Assembly: GCA_002352205.1 (NCBI GenBank) | Contig: DEHZ01000005.1 | Coordinates: 186,001-250,000 of the forward strand | Length of the DNA: 64,000 nt | Direction: 5' to 3' | Origin: Flavobacterium sp. UBA2787 | GTDB taxonomy: Bacteria; Bacteroidota; Bacteroidia; Flavobacteriales; Flavobacteriaceae | Part shown: piece after piece, positions 34,180-42,246 of the stretch | Position numbering within the stretch: the stretch's first letter is position 1 | Layout: every line of letters starts with the position of its first letter | Program-made: the position numbers and the translations under genes | Notes under the pieces: generated by a model | The model's input: the letters and a program-made list of their open reading frames with translations, nothing else | What the model was told of the DNA's origin: nothing | The model's database searches: none

Positions 34180-34608
34180 CATGCCGAAGGCTATGTAAAA
34201 GTAACTGATGGCAACGTGTTTAATTATATTTACAATTACACCGATCATTTGGGCAATGTTCGATTGAGTTATACCAAAGATCCGGCAATCAACGTTCTTA
34301 CAATTTTAGAGGAAAACAATTATTATCCTTTTGGTTTAAAGCACCGAAATTATAATATGGGCAGAAAACAATATCTTAAACTGATGGATAATGGTGGTAT
34401 TCAAATCACACCAACAAATGAGACAGTTTATGATTATAAACTAAATGGCAAAGAATACCAAGATGAGCTCGGTTTAAACACGTATGCCATGGATATGCGG
34501 CAGTATGATCCGGCTATTGGCAGGTGGGTTGTGCAAGATTCGGTGGTGCATCACAATTATTCACCGCATAGTGCTTTTGACAATAATCCGGTAATGTTCC
34601 AAAGTTAG
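34180..34608 (+). pseudogene. Truncated Rhs core copy
   Basis: The frame reads HAEGYVKVTDGNVFNYIYNY, TDHLGNVRLSYTKDPAINVL, HRNYNMGRKQYLKL, YDYKLNGKEYQDELGLNTYA and RWVVQDSVVHHNYSPHSAFD, then NNPV. It is a close paralogue of the main Rhs core (30447-30860). It has no start or shell upstream, and the right end is cut at NNPV, where an IS1-type end supplies MFQS and a stop. It is a core fragment stranded between two IS ends, a possible donor for recombination with the main gene. Confidence 0.75.
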
Positions 34609-34644
34609 TGATGAACCAAAATTTACAGTTTAACCATTTGTAAA
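34590..34644. repeat. IS1-type left end, copy 4 (attached to transposase)
   Basis: A 55-base direct repeat of 34117-34171. It begins inside the codons for NNPV of the Rhs core and creates its stop codon. Confidence 0.65.
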
Positions 34645-34670
34645 TCAATATTTAAATAAAAATTAAAATA

Positions 34671-34700
34671 AAAAGACGAACGATGCTGTTCGTCTTTTTT
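34671..34700. terminator. Bidirectional terminator inside the IS, upstream of the transposase
   Basis: AAAAGACGAAC and GTTCGTCTTTT pair perfectly around GATGCT, with A and T tracts on either side. It would block read-through from outside promoters into the transposase gene. Confidence 0.7.
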
Positions 34701-34707
34701 ACATTTG
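34700..34707 (+). promoter_or_regulatory. Transposase -7 element
   Basis: TACATTTG, an exact TAnnTTTG match, lies immediately after the terminator hairpin and 22 bases before the transposase ATG. Confidence 0.4.
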
Positions 34708-34729
34708 AAAATGGTTTAAAACGAATGTA

Positions 34730-35428
34730 ATGAAGAAAAGTGACACCACGTGTTTCAAAATTAGTGATATTGGAATTTGTCCACATTGCAAATCAAACCA
34801 GATTATAAAAAACGGTTTCACAAAGAACAGAAAGCAACAATTTTATTGCAAAAGTTGCAAGACAAGAAGTATTGATTTTTATTCTAACAATGCTTATTGC
34901 AAATACATAAATTCTTCGATTATACGACTAACAAAAGAAGGTGTTGGAATACGGAGTACAGCAAGAATATTGAATATTTCACCAACAACTGTTTTAAGAA
35001 GAATTATTTTAATTGCAAAAGCTATTAAATCGCCTTCAATTTCAATGGGTAAGATTTATGAAGTAGATGAAATGCGAAGTTTTATTAGTAATAAGTCTCG
35101 ACCAATTTGGATAGTATATGCTTTGCAAAGAAAAACAAAAAAAGTAGTCAGTTTTGCAATTGGCAAAAGAACATTACGAACACTTGGTACGGTAATCAAT
35201 ACGCTACAACTTTCTAAACCTAAACGAATTTACACCGATGGTTTAAGACATTATAAATCGCTTACAGAAAAAACTATTCATTGTGTCAAAAGATATGGCA
35301 CTAATCAAATTGAGCGGAACAACCTCACTCTACGCAACAATTTGAAAAGATTAAACCGTAAAACAATTTGTTATTCAAAGAGCTATTCTGTTTTGCTTTG
35401 TGTTTTAAAAATTTATTTTTGGGGATAA
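34730..35428 (+). CDS. IS1-family transposase
   Basis: The 232-residue DDE transposase starts with an InsA-like zinc ribbon (GICPHCKSNQIIKNG, YCKSCKTR) and an HTH (GVGIRSTARILNISPTTVLR). The InsB-like catalytic part follows, with aspartates in YEVDEMRSF and IYTDGLRHYKSL. The family's C-terminal block IERNNLTLRNNLKRLNRKTI is present, with SKS after it. Unlike classical IS1, where InsA and InsB are joined by frameshifting, both parts are here in a single frame. The gene appears intact, but without a clean right end its mobility is doubtful. Confidence 0.85.
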   Translation: MKKSDTTCFKISDIGICPHCKSNQIIKNGFTKNRKQQFYCKSCKTRSIDFYSNNAYCKYINSSIIRLTKEGVGIRSTARILNISPTTVLRRIILIAKAIKSPSISMGKIYEVDEMRSFISNKSRPIWIVYALQRKTKKVVSFAIGKRTLRTLGTVINTLQLSKPKRIYTDGLRHYKSLTEKTIHCVKRYGTNQIERNNLTLRNNLKRLNRKTICYSKSYSVLLCVLKIYFWG

Positions 35429-35499
35429 AGTTAATTAATCTTTCACTAGATTTACTCTCCCAAAACAATCATAAAAAAACATTAAAAGCTTCACATTTT

Positions 35500-35529
35500 T
35501 TGAGGTCTTTTTTAGATTTAGTACATTTG
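35500..35529 (+). promoter_or_regulatory. Bacteroidetes-type promoter of the DUF3108 operon
   Basis: TTG at 35500-35502 and TACATTTG at 35522-35529 are 19 bases apart, a full -33/-7 match. It lies 40 bases before the start of the DUF3108 gene and marks where core chromosome resumes after the Rhs region. Confidence 0.65.
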
Positions 35530-35569
35530 GAACAGAAATTGCAACTGCTATTGAAAAAAGACTAAGTTT

Positions 35570-36361
35570 ATGAAAAAATTACTGCTTATATTCCTGTTTT
35601 TATCGACAGCCAGTTTCGATTCTCAATCTAATTCTCCCCGAAAAGAAGACGCGTATGATGTGGGTGAATGGTTTCAATTTAAAATTACGTACGGATTAAT
35701 TAATGCCGGATTTGCCGAATTGAGCGTGAGCGAAGCCACCCGAAATAACAAAAAAGTATTTCACGCAAAAGGTCGCGGGTACACCACCGGAATGACCAAA
35801 TTTTTCTTTAAAGTAGAAGACGATTACCAAAGTTTTATTGATAAACAAACCGGAGTTCCCTATCAATTTATTAGAAAAATAGATGAGGGTGGTTATACCA
35901 AAGACCAAGAAGGTTTTTTTAATCACGCTAGCAACACAGTTTTTGTTAAAGATTACAAACGAAAGACTGAAAAAACATTTCAAGTGCCGGATAAAACACA
36001 GGATATTTTATCTACGTTCTATTATTTGAGAAATCATCCCAATGTGGATAAACTAAAAGTTGGAGAGTCGATTGACATTGATATGTTTTTTGATGAAGAA
36101 ATAACAAAATTTAAACTAAAATTTATTGGTCGTCAAGATATAAAAACTAAATTTGGGCTCGTTCCCACCATGATTTTCAGACCTTATGTGCAAGCCGGAC
36201 GTGTTTTTAAGGAACAAGAAAGCTTAACTGTTTGGATTTCAGATGACGACAATAAATTACCTATACGAATTAAAGCCGAATTAGCCGTTGGATCGCTTAA
36301 AGCCGATTTGGAAAAATTTAAAGGATTAAAACATACATTTACCGTTAAAGCAAAACCGTGA
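35570..36361 (+). CDS. DUF3108-family secreted protein
   Basis: The 263-residue protein has an N-terminal signal and the DUF3108 pattern: GEWFQFKITYGLINAGFAEL near residue 31, SVSEATRNNKKVFHAKGRGY, YYLRNHPNVDKLKVGESI and a late VQAGRVFKEQESLTVWISDD. It is predicted to be an all-beta, lipid-binding-like fold in the periplasm. The role is unknown. It is the first gene of an operon with kynA, an M23 peptidase and pgi. Its TGA stop shares a base with the kynA ATG. Confidence 0.8.
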   Translation: MKKLLLIFLFLSTASFDSQSNSPRKEDAYDVGEWFQFKITYGLINAGFAELSVSEATRNNKKVFHAKGRGYTTGMTKFFFKVEDDYQSFIDKQTGVPYQFIRKIDEGGYTKDQEGFFNHASNTVFVKDYKRKTEKTFQVPDKTQDILSTFYYLRNHPNVDKLKVGESIDIDMFFDEEITKFKLKFIGRQDIKTKFGLVPTMIFRPYVQAGRVFKEQESLTVWISDDDNKLPIRIKAELAVGSLKADLEKFKGLKHTFTVKAKP

Positions 36362-37296
36362 TGAATACAACTGCACACGATGAAATTCTTGAAAAATTAG
36401 AAGAAAAGTTTCAAGCAATTAACCAAAAAACTGAAACTCATTTAGAAGGACTTCTGTGGGCAAAACCTATTACTTACTGGGATTATATTCAAACAGACGC
36501 TTTACTCAATCTGCAAACGCAACGCACCACTTTGCCGGATGAAATGGTTTTTGTCATGTATCATCAAGTGAATGAATTATTGTTTAAAATGATTCTTTGG
36601 GAAATTGAACAAGTTTGTCATTCTGAAAAACCTGAAACTGCTTTTTTTACCGAAAAATTAATGCGAATTAGTCGTTATTTCGACATGCTTACCACATCTT
36701 TTACCATTATGAAAGATGGAATGGAAGTAGAACAATACATGAAATTCCGAAATACGTTAACGCCTGCAAGCGGTTTTCAAAGTGCTCAATATCGTTTAAT
36801 AGAATTTGCTTCAACTGATTTGATTAATTTAATTGATTACCGTTTTAGAAGTTCAATTGATCGCGAGACACCTTACGAACACGCTCTTGAACATCTGTAT
36901 TGGCAAGCAGCAGGTAAAGATTATAAAACGGGTGAAAAATCATATTTAATTTTAGAATTCGAAAGAAAATATAAGAAAGAATTTTTGTCTTTCATGGAAG
37001 AATACAACACAATTAATCTTTGGCAAAAGTTCAAGCAATTGCCGGAAGAAGATCAAAAAAATGAAGCTCTTGTAAAAGCCATGCGACATTATGATTACAC
37101 GGTTAACATTACGTGGGTGATGGGGCATTTTAATGCCGCAAAAAAATACATCGAAAGTGGTCATGGAAGTGGCGAAGCAACCGGCGGAAGCGATTGGAAG
37201 AAATACATGCTTCCCAAATACCAAAGAAGAATATTTTTCCCTGAATTATGGTCTGAAGAAGAATTGGCAACTTGGGGAGAAAAAGAAAGTGTTTAA
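36361..37296 (+). CDS. kynA: Tryptophan 2,3-dioxygenase
   Basis: The 311-residue heme enzyme oxidises tryptophan to N-formylkynurenine, the first step of the kynurenine route. Recognisable blocks are YWDYIQTDALLNLQ, EMVFVMYHQVNELLFKMIL (substrate pocket with the conserved YHQV.EL.FK), ASGFQSAQYRLIEF, and the heme-ligand helix ITWVMGHFNAAKKYI. The late GEATGGSDWKKYMLP holds the conserved GTGGS-like threonine loop. I start at ATG 36361, which overlaps the upstream TGA; the GTG one codon earlier is less likely. No other kynurenine-pathway gene is in the window, though hpd and hmgA for tyrosine lie upstream of the Rhs region. Confidence 0.93.
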   Translation: MNTTAHDEILEKLEEKFQAINQKTETHLEGLLWAKPITYWDYIQTDALLNLQTQRTTLPDEMVFVMYHQVNELLFKMILWEIEQVCHSEKPETAFFTEKLMRISRYFDMLTTSFTIMKDGMEVEQYMKFRNTLTPASGFQSAQYRLIEFASTDLINLIDYRFRSSIDRETPYEHALEHLYWQAAGKDYKTGEKSYLILEFERKYKKEFLSFMEEYNTINLWQKFKQLPEEDQKNEALVKAMRHYDYTVNITWVMGHFNAAKKYIESGHGSGEATGGSDWKKYMLPKYQRRIFFPELWSEEELATWGEKESV

Positions 37297-37315
37297 TTAG
37301 ATTAAAAGCAACAAA

Positions 37316-38554
37316 TTGAAATTCAACAAAATACTACCTATACTATTCGCATTGAGTTTGTTTTCGTGCGAAAAAAAGGTTGATAAAGTCATTATAGAAG
37401 AAGATACAAAACCCAAAATTCCAATTGTCGTTGAATTCGGATTCACTTTAAACGATTATTTGGTTGTTCAAGATACGATTAAGAGTGGCGATACCTTCGG
37501 AAAATTATTAGAAAATCACAACATCGGAAACTTCAAAGTTCACGAAGTAACTGAGCAAGTAAAAGACAGTTTTAACATGCGAGATATTCGTGTTGGAAAG
37601 CCTATTACTTTACTAAAATCAAAGCAAAAGCCCAATCAACTTCAGGTTTTTATCTATCAAAAAGACAATATAAATTATAGCGTAGTCGATTTTCGGGATA
37701 CCATTGTCAAGGCCTATAACAAACAAAAGCCAATCACAATCAAGCGAAGAACTATTGCAACCGCTATTCACGGTTCGTTGTCTGAAACATTGAACAAAAA
37801 TGGGGTAGATGCAGGTGTGGCAAATAATTTGGCTAAGATTTACGAATATTCTATTGACTTTTTTAAGATTCAAAAAGAAGATAAATTTGCCGTTACGTTT
37901 TATGAAAAATACATCAACGATACTATTTATGCCGGTGTAGATCGATTAGAAAGTTCGTTTTTTGAACATAAAGGAAAAAAGATTTATGCCTTTCCATATA
38001 AAATAGACAGTCTTTCCAAAAAAGTAGATTATTACGACGAAGAAGGAAAAGGATTGAAAACAATGTTTTTAAAAGCTCCATTGGACTTTTTCCGAATCTC
38101 TTCCCGATTTTCACCCAAACGTTTTCATCCCGTTCAAATGACTTGGAAAGCCCACAAAGGAACCGATTATGCTGCTCCACACGGAACGCCAATTAAAACA
38201 ACTGCTTCAGGTATTGTTGAACGCACTGGTTACACCGCCGGAAACGGGAATTTCGTGAAAGTAAAGCACAACGGAACGTATTCTACCCAATACCTCCACA
38301 TGTCTAAAATTTTGGTCAGACAAGGGCAGCATGTAGCACAGGGCGAAGTAATTGGGAAAGTAGGAAGCACAGGTTTGGCAACCGGTCCGCACGTGTGTTA
38401 TCGTTTTTGGAAAAATGGAGTTCAGGTTGATCCGCTTTCGCAAAAATTACCGAACACCGAACCAATGAATGCAAAACACAAAGCAAAATATTTAGAATAT
38501 ATTGCTCCTTTAAAGAAAGAATTAGACAGTATAGCGACACTAAAATTTAAATAA
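37316..38554 (+). CDS. M23-family metallopeptidase lipoprotein (LytM type)
   Basis: The 412-residue envelope protein starts with TTG and has a lipoprotein signal [18 protein letters not shown]. An OapA/LysM-like region is in the first half ([20 protein letters not shown]). The C-terminal M23 domain has the zinc motif [14 protein letters not shown] and the catalytic histidine region [12 protein letters not shown]. The final motif, normally HxH, is PHVCYRFW, so the second zinc-side His is Cys. Such enzymes cut peptidoglycan cross-links or regulate those that do. The TTG start is needed to include the lipobox. pgi starts 2 nt after its stop. Confidence 0.88.
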   Translation: MKFNKILPILFALSLFSCEKKVDKVIIEEDTKPKIPIVVEFGFTLNDYLVVQDTIKSGDTFGKLLENHNIGNFKVHEVTEQVKDSFNMRDIRVGKPITLLKSKQKPNQLQVFIYQKDNINYSVVDFRDTIVKAYNKQKPITIKRRTIATAIHGSLSETLNKNGVDAGVANNLAKIYEYSIDFFKIQKEDKFAVTFYEKYINDTIYAGVDRLESSFFEHKGKKIYAFPYKIDSLSKKVDYYDEEGKGLKTMFLKAPLDFFRISSRFSPKRFHPVQMTWKAHKGTDYAAPHGTPIKTTASGIVERTGYTAGNGNFVKVKHNGTYSTQYLHMSKILVRQGQHVAQGEVIGKVGSTGLATGPHVCYRFWKNGVQVDPLSQKLPNTEPMNAKHKAKYLEYIAPLKKELDSIATLKFK

Positions 38555-38556
38555 AA

Positions 38557-40200
38557 ATGGCTTTAGAAAATACAAATCCGTCAGGAACAGCAGCTTGGCA
38601 AAGCTTGAGAAAACATTTTGAAGACATGCAATATGTCTCGATGCAAGAGCTTTTTGAAAAAGATTTAAAACGGGCAGCCAATTTTCATTTGCAATGGAAT
38701 GATTTTTTGGTAGATTATTCTAAAAATATCATCACCCAAGAAACAATGAATTATCTTTTGGATTTGGCTAAAGAAGTCAATTTAGAAGATGCTATTAAGA
38801 AATATTTTGCCGGAGATGTAATCAATCAAACCGAAAACAGAGCGGTTTTACACACAGCTTTGCGAGCTCCGTCTGATTCAAAAATTTTGGTTGATGGTCA
38901 AAATGTGATGCCGGAAATTTATTCGGTTAAAAATAAAATTAAAAATTTTACAGATGAAGTTGTTAACGGACATAGAAAAGGATTTACCGGAAAACAATTC
39001 ACCGATATTGTAAACATTGGCATTGGCGGTTCCGATTTAGGTCCGGTAATGGTGGTTGAAGCTCTTCAATTTTATAAGAATCATTTGAACGTTCATTTTG
39101 TTTCCAACGTAGATGGCGATCACGTGAATGAAGTGATTAAGAAATTAAATCCGGAAACTACTTTATTTGTCATCGTTTCAAAAACATTTACCACACAAGA
39201 AACTTTATCAAATTCGGAAACCATTCGAAATTGGTTTTTGAAATCTGCCAAACAAGAAGACGTAGCTAAGCACTTTGTCGCTGTTTCTACTAATATTCAA
39301 AAAGTAACCGAATTCGGAATTCATCCCGACAATGTTTTCCCAATGTGGGATTGGGTTGGCGGACGATTTTCATTGTGGAGTGCTGTTGGTTTATCTATTA
39401 GTTTAGCCGTTGGTTTTGATAATTTTGATAAATTATTAAAAGGTGCAAACCAAATGGATGAGCATTTTAAAACCACTCCATTTGACAAAAATATTCCGGT
39501 TGTTTTGGCTTTGTTGAGTGTTTGGTACAACAATTTCTTTGGAGCAGAAAGCGAAGCGTTGATTCCGTACACACAATATTTGCAAAAATTGTCTTCCTAC
39601 CTACAACAAGGAATTATGGAAAGCAATGGGAAAAGTATCGACCGCGACGGAAACCCCGTGAATTATCAAACCGGAACAATTATTTGGGGTGAACCGGGAA
39701 CAAATTCGCAACACGCCTTTTTCCAATTAATTCATCAAGGAACAAAATTGATTCCGACGGATTTTATTGGTTATGTAAAACCCCTTCACGGAAATCAGGA
39801 TCATCACGATAAGTTAATGTCTAACTTTTTTGCTCAAACGGAAGCTTTATTAAACGGAAAATCGGCAGAACAAGTTCAATCAGAATTTCAAAAGCAAGGA
39901 ATTGAAGGAGAAAGAGCTGCATTCTTATCGCCTTTTAAAGTTTTTTCAGGAAACCGTCCAACCAATACTATTTTAATCAATCAATTAACCCCTGAAAGTT
40001 TGGGAGAATTAATCGCTTTATACGAACACAAAATTTTTGTGCAAGGTGTAATTTGGAATATCTTTAGCTACGATCAATGGGGAGTTGAATTAGGAAAACA
40101 ATTGGCTAACTCTATTTTGGATGAAATTAATTCCGGAAACATGAAAGAGCACGATAGTTCTACAAGCTTTTTATTAAAGTATTTTTTGGATAGAAAATAG
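38557..40200 (+). CDS. pgi: Glucose-6-phosphate isomerase
   Basis: The 547-residue cytosolic enzyme interconverts glucose 6-phosphate and fructose 6-phosphate. Signatures: [27 protein letters not shown], the PGI block [16 protein letters not shown] and [20 protein letters not shown], with the catalytic lysine in [11 protein letters not shown] near the C-terminus. Length is typical of the large bacterial form. It is last in the DUF3108-kynA-M23-pgi run and is followed by a hairpin terminator at 40225. Confidence 0.97.
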   Translation: MALENTNPSGTAAWQSLRKHFEDMQYVSMQELFEKDLKRAANFHLQWNDFLVDYSKNIITQETMNYLLDLAKEVNLEDAIKKYFAGDVINQTENRAVLHTALRAPSDSKILVDGQNVMPEIYSVKNKIKNFTDEVVNGHRKGFTGKQFTDIVNIGIGGSDLGPVMVVEALQFYKNHLNVHFVSNVDGDHVNEVIKKLNPETTLFVIVSKTFTTQETLSNSETIRNWFLKSAKQEDVAKHFVAVSTNIQKVTEFGIHPDNVFPMWDWVGGRFSLWSAVGLSISLAVGFDNFDKLLKGANQMDEHFKTTPFDKNIPVVLALLSVWYNNFFGAESEALIPYTQYLQKLSSYLQQGIMESNGKSIDRDGNPVNYQTGTIIWGEPGTNSQHAFFQLIHQGTKLIPTDFIGYVKPLHGNQDHHDKLMSNFFAQTEALLNGKSAEQVQSEFQKQGIEGERAAFLSPFKVFSGNRPTNTILINQLTPESLGELIALYEHKIFVQGVIWNIFSYDQWGVELGKQLANSILDEINSGNMKEHDSSTSFLLKYFLDRK

Positions 40201-40224
40201 TATTTTTCTAAACTTAAAAAGAAA

Positions 40225-40266
40225 GAGGCTTATTCATTTAAAAGATGAATAGGTCTTTTTCTTTTT
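40225..40266 (+). terminator. Terminator of the pgi operon
   Basis: AGGCTTATTCAT and ATGAATAGGTCT form a long stem with a small A/T loop, followed by TTTTTCTTTTTTT. Confidence 0.7.
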
Positions 40267-40271
40267 TTGAT

Positions 40272-40279
40272 TATATTTG
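40272..40279 (+). promoter_or_regulatory. -7 element before the 40301 gene
   Basis: TATATTTG, exact TAnnTTTG match, 21 bases before the ATG at 40301 and directly after the pgi terminator. No TTG lies at the right distance. Confidence 0.4.
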
Positions 40280-40300
40280 TTATTCAAAAAAATCAACGGT

Positions 40301-40732
40301 ATGTACGAATTATTACAAAAACTTCATTCTTGGTGGGCTTATTTGGCCCTTATTGTGCTTTTAATCGCTGTAGTGAATGCATTAATTGGCTATGCTTCCA
40401 AAAAATCATTTGAGTCTAAAGATTTAAGAATTTCGCTTTTTGCATTGATTTTTACGCATGTTCAATTGTTGTTAGGATTAGCCGTTTTCTTTGTTTCGGA
40501 AAAAGGAATTAAAGCTTTTGGCATAGAAGGAGCAATGAAAAATTCGGAATTACGTCTCACTATGTTAGAGCATCCCCTTATTAATATTATTGCGATTGTG
40601 TTAATTACAATAGGTTGGTCTAAACATAAAAAAGTGGCTCAGGAACTAAAATTCAGAAAAATTTTATTCTTCTACGGAATTGGATTATTGCTTATTTTAA
40701 GCCGACTTCCATGGAGTTCATGGTTAGCCTAA
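40301..40732 (+). CDS. Four-helix inner-membrane protein, cytochrome b-like
   Basis: A 143-residue protein with four hydrophobic segments (WAYLALIVLLIAVVNALIGY, ISLFALIFTHVQLLLGLAVF, INIIAIVLITIGWS, ILFFYGIGLLLILSRL). Histidines lie at helix ends (KLHSWW, FTHVQ, LEHPL, SKHKK), where heme ligands would be expected. This resembles small Bacteroidetes proteins annotated as cytochrome B, but heme binding is not shown. I use ATG 40301 because the earlier in-frame codon lies inside the -7 element. It stands alone between two terminators. Confidence 0.6.
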   Translation: MYELLQKLHSWWAYLALIVLLIAVVNALIGYASKKSFESKDLRISLFALIFTHVQLLLGLAVFFVSEKGIKAFGIEGAMKNSELRLTMLEHPLINIIAIVLITIGWSKHKKVAQELKFRKILFFYGIGLLLILSRLPWSSWLA

Positions 40733-40741
40733 ATTAATTTA

Positions 40742-40766
40742 AACCACGTTTATCGTGGTTTTTTCA
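40742..40766 (+). terminator. Terminator after the 40301 gene
   Basis: AACCACG/CGTGGTT stem around a short TTTAT loop with a run of six T's. Confidence 0.8.
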
Positions 40767-40788
40767 TTTTTGGAACATTATTTGTTAA

Positions 40789-41322
40789 ATGAATCGAGCA
40801 CTTAAAAGTTGGATTATGAAACATAGAACCGAACTCATCGTGTTTGGCTTATTTGCCTTACTCTTTTTCAGTAGTTTTTCATTTAAAACAAAACGTTTTG
40901 AAAAACCAACCATTCAGCGATTGATTCTTAATGATACAATAAAGAATGATAGCATCTTAATTGATAGTATTAAAGTAGAAGAAAATTATATTTTTAAACT
41001 CTATAAAAAAGGTGCTCACGCCTCCTACTATCACGATAAATTTACAGGAAGAAAAACAGCCAGTGGTCAAGTTTTCGACAATCAAAAATATACTGCTGCT
41101 CACAAAAAATTACCATTTGGAACAAAAGTTCGAGTAACAAATGAAGCAAATGGCGAATCTACAATGGTCACCATTAATGACAGAGGTCCATTTACCAAAG
41201 GAAGAGAAATCGATTTGAGCAAAAGAGCTTTTCGTGATATTGCCAGACATCACGGTTACGGTTCAATGAAAGTAACAATTGAAATTGTAGAAGAAGTGAA
41301 AGACAGTTTAAAGCTGGATTAG
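40789..41322 (+). CDS. RlpA-like septal/cell wall protein (double-psi beta-barrel)
   Basis: The 177 residues have one N-terminal membrane anchor (TELIVFGLFALLFFSSF) and a C-terminal RlpA-like double-psi barrel (about 70-170): GAHASYYHDKFTGRKTASG, AAHKKLPFGTKVRVTN, TINDRGPFTKGREIDLSKRA. The Asp in NDRG and the EIDLS block match lytic RlpA proteins. Family members cut glycan strands lacking peptide stems or bind them at the septum. No SPOR domain is present. It converges with the YciI-like gene, with 2 nt between the stops. Confidence 0.8.
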   Translation: MNRALKSWIMKHRTELIVFGLFALLFFSSFSFKTKRFEKPTIQRLILNDTIKNDSILIDSIKVEENYIFKLYKKGAHASYYHDKFTGRKTASGQVFDNQKYTAAHKKLPFGTKVRVTNEANGESTMVTINDRGPFTKGREIDLSKRAFRDIARHHGYGSMKVTIEIVEEVKDSLKLD

Positions 41323-41324
41323 TT

Positions 41325-41777
41325 TTACTTTAATTTACTTCCTTTTGCTGCCCACCACGGTAGAACTTCAACTTCTAAACGACCCGCTTTTACTGCCGGA
41401 TCAAGGTTTGCTAGACTATCGGCTTCTTTGATTGTTTCGGTATTAAAAAGTAAAAAACCTGCCACCGTTTCGTGATTTTCGGATGGTCCGGCCAAACTGA
41501 TTTTTCCGGTTTTGCTCAACCAAGAAATATGAGCCATGTGTTGTTTTTGAAGTTCCGTAGCTTCTTCTTTTGAGTGGTTTCTGTTCTTTCCTTTTTTCAA
41601 CAAAACCAAAAAATATTTTTGCATAACATAGGTCGAATCACCTTCTTTATACGAAAACGTTTCGTGATTTGTCTTTGTAATTTCTTTGTGAGGTGTAACC
41701 ATTTTTGCAGTGTCAGTTTTAGTGCTGTTGCATCCAATAATCGTCCCTAAAAGCAGTAGTAAAACACTTTTTTTCAT
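41325..41777 (-). CDS. YciI-like lipoprotein
   Basis: Starting at ATG 41777, the 151 residues have a lipobox (MKKSVLLLLLGTIIGC) and a YciI-like ferredoxin-fold domain: YFLVLLKKGKNRNHS, LQKQHMAHISWLSKTGKISL AGP and LEVEVLPWW. Cytoplasmic YciI proteins have a putative catalytic His-Asp pair; this version keeps HMAHI, but its location in the envelope is unusual. The frame extends 23 codons upstream into the GldH-like gene, which I reject as overlap. It is last in a three-gene minus-strand operon (CYTH, GldH-like, YciI-like). Confidence 0.75.
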   Translation of the reverse strand: MKKSVLLLLLGTIIGCNSTKTDTAKMVTPHKEITKTNHETFSYKEGDSTYVMQKYFLVLLKKGKNRNHSKEEATELQKQHMAHISWLSKTGKISLAGPSENHETVAGFLLFNTETIKEADSLANLDPAVKAGRLEVEVLPWWAAKGSKLK

Positions 41778-41778
41778 A

Positions 41779-42246
41779 TTATTTTTTTTCAATTTCCTCC
41801 AAGCGTAATCCAATTCCAATGACATTTGGAAGATATTCTCCATCAAATTGATTTGAAATACTAATGCTGTGTTTTCCTTTGGTTAATGTTTTGTCACTAA
41901 AAACAACTTGTCTTAAATCACAAACATCCCCCATGCATTCTCCTCTGTCTTTGCCATTATCATCTTTTATAGATAAATTAATTTTTTCGACACTTACGGT
42001 TCCATCCGGATTTTCGATTCTAAATTGTATCGGAATTTCAGGAAATTGAAAATCATGCACATGTCTAAAATCAAAAAATAAAGTATAAGATGATTCTTTT
42101 TGAATGTCGATCGTATGTGTTTTTATTGTTGTTTTAAACCAACGATTATCTTTAAAATCGTTATCAATTTTTTGATAAACGGATGATTTATCGCAAGAAA
42201 GCAATAGAAAAAAAGCAATAAAAAATAAAGGTTTTACTAATTTCAT
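41779..42246 (-). CDS. GldH-like lipoprotein
   Basis: The 155 residues start with a lipoprotein signal (MKLVKPLFFIAFFLLLSC). The beta-rich body ends in YLPNVIGIGLRLEEIEKK, a layout like the gliding-motility lipoprotein GldH, with its W.K, PDG, D..GK.RG and 'GI.LRLE' pattern. Two extra cysteines (GECMGDVCDL) could form a disulfide. The similarity is by pattern only. A divergent paralogue or an unrelated beta-sandwich lipoprotein is possible, and no other gld gene is nearby. It overlaps the CYTH gene by 4 nt and leaves 1 nt before the YciI-like gene, so all three are one operon. Confidence 0.5.
   Translation of the reverse strand: MKLVKPLFFIAFFLLLSCDKSSVYQKIDNDFKDNRWFKTTIKTHTIDIQKESSYTLFFDFRHVHDFQFPEIPIQFRIENPDGTVSVEKINLSIKDDNGKDRGECMGDVCDLRQVVFSDKTLTKGKHSISISNQFDGEYLPNVIGIGLRLEEIEKK

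Larger units (their letters stand above)
34590..35430 (+). mobile_element. IS1-family insertion sequence (right end not resolved)
   Basis: The left end at 34590 begins GGTAATGTTCCAAAGTTAGT, comparable to the GGTGATGCTGCCAACTTA start of IS1, and is followed by the IS1-type transposase gene. I looked downstream of the transposase for the inverted copy (expected to end in GGAACATTACC) and found no clean match up to 35560, so the right end is either diverged or deleted. The right coordinate here is simply the end of the gene. Confidence 0.65.

Noticed and set aside
35400..35560. Possible right end of the IS1 element in this stretch (TAGTGA and TTTGGAACA partial matches)
   Set aside because: Only six to nine bases agree, and TTTGGAACA overlaps the DUF3108 promoter, so the match is probably chance.
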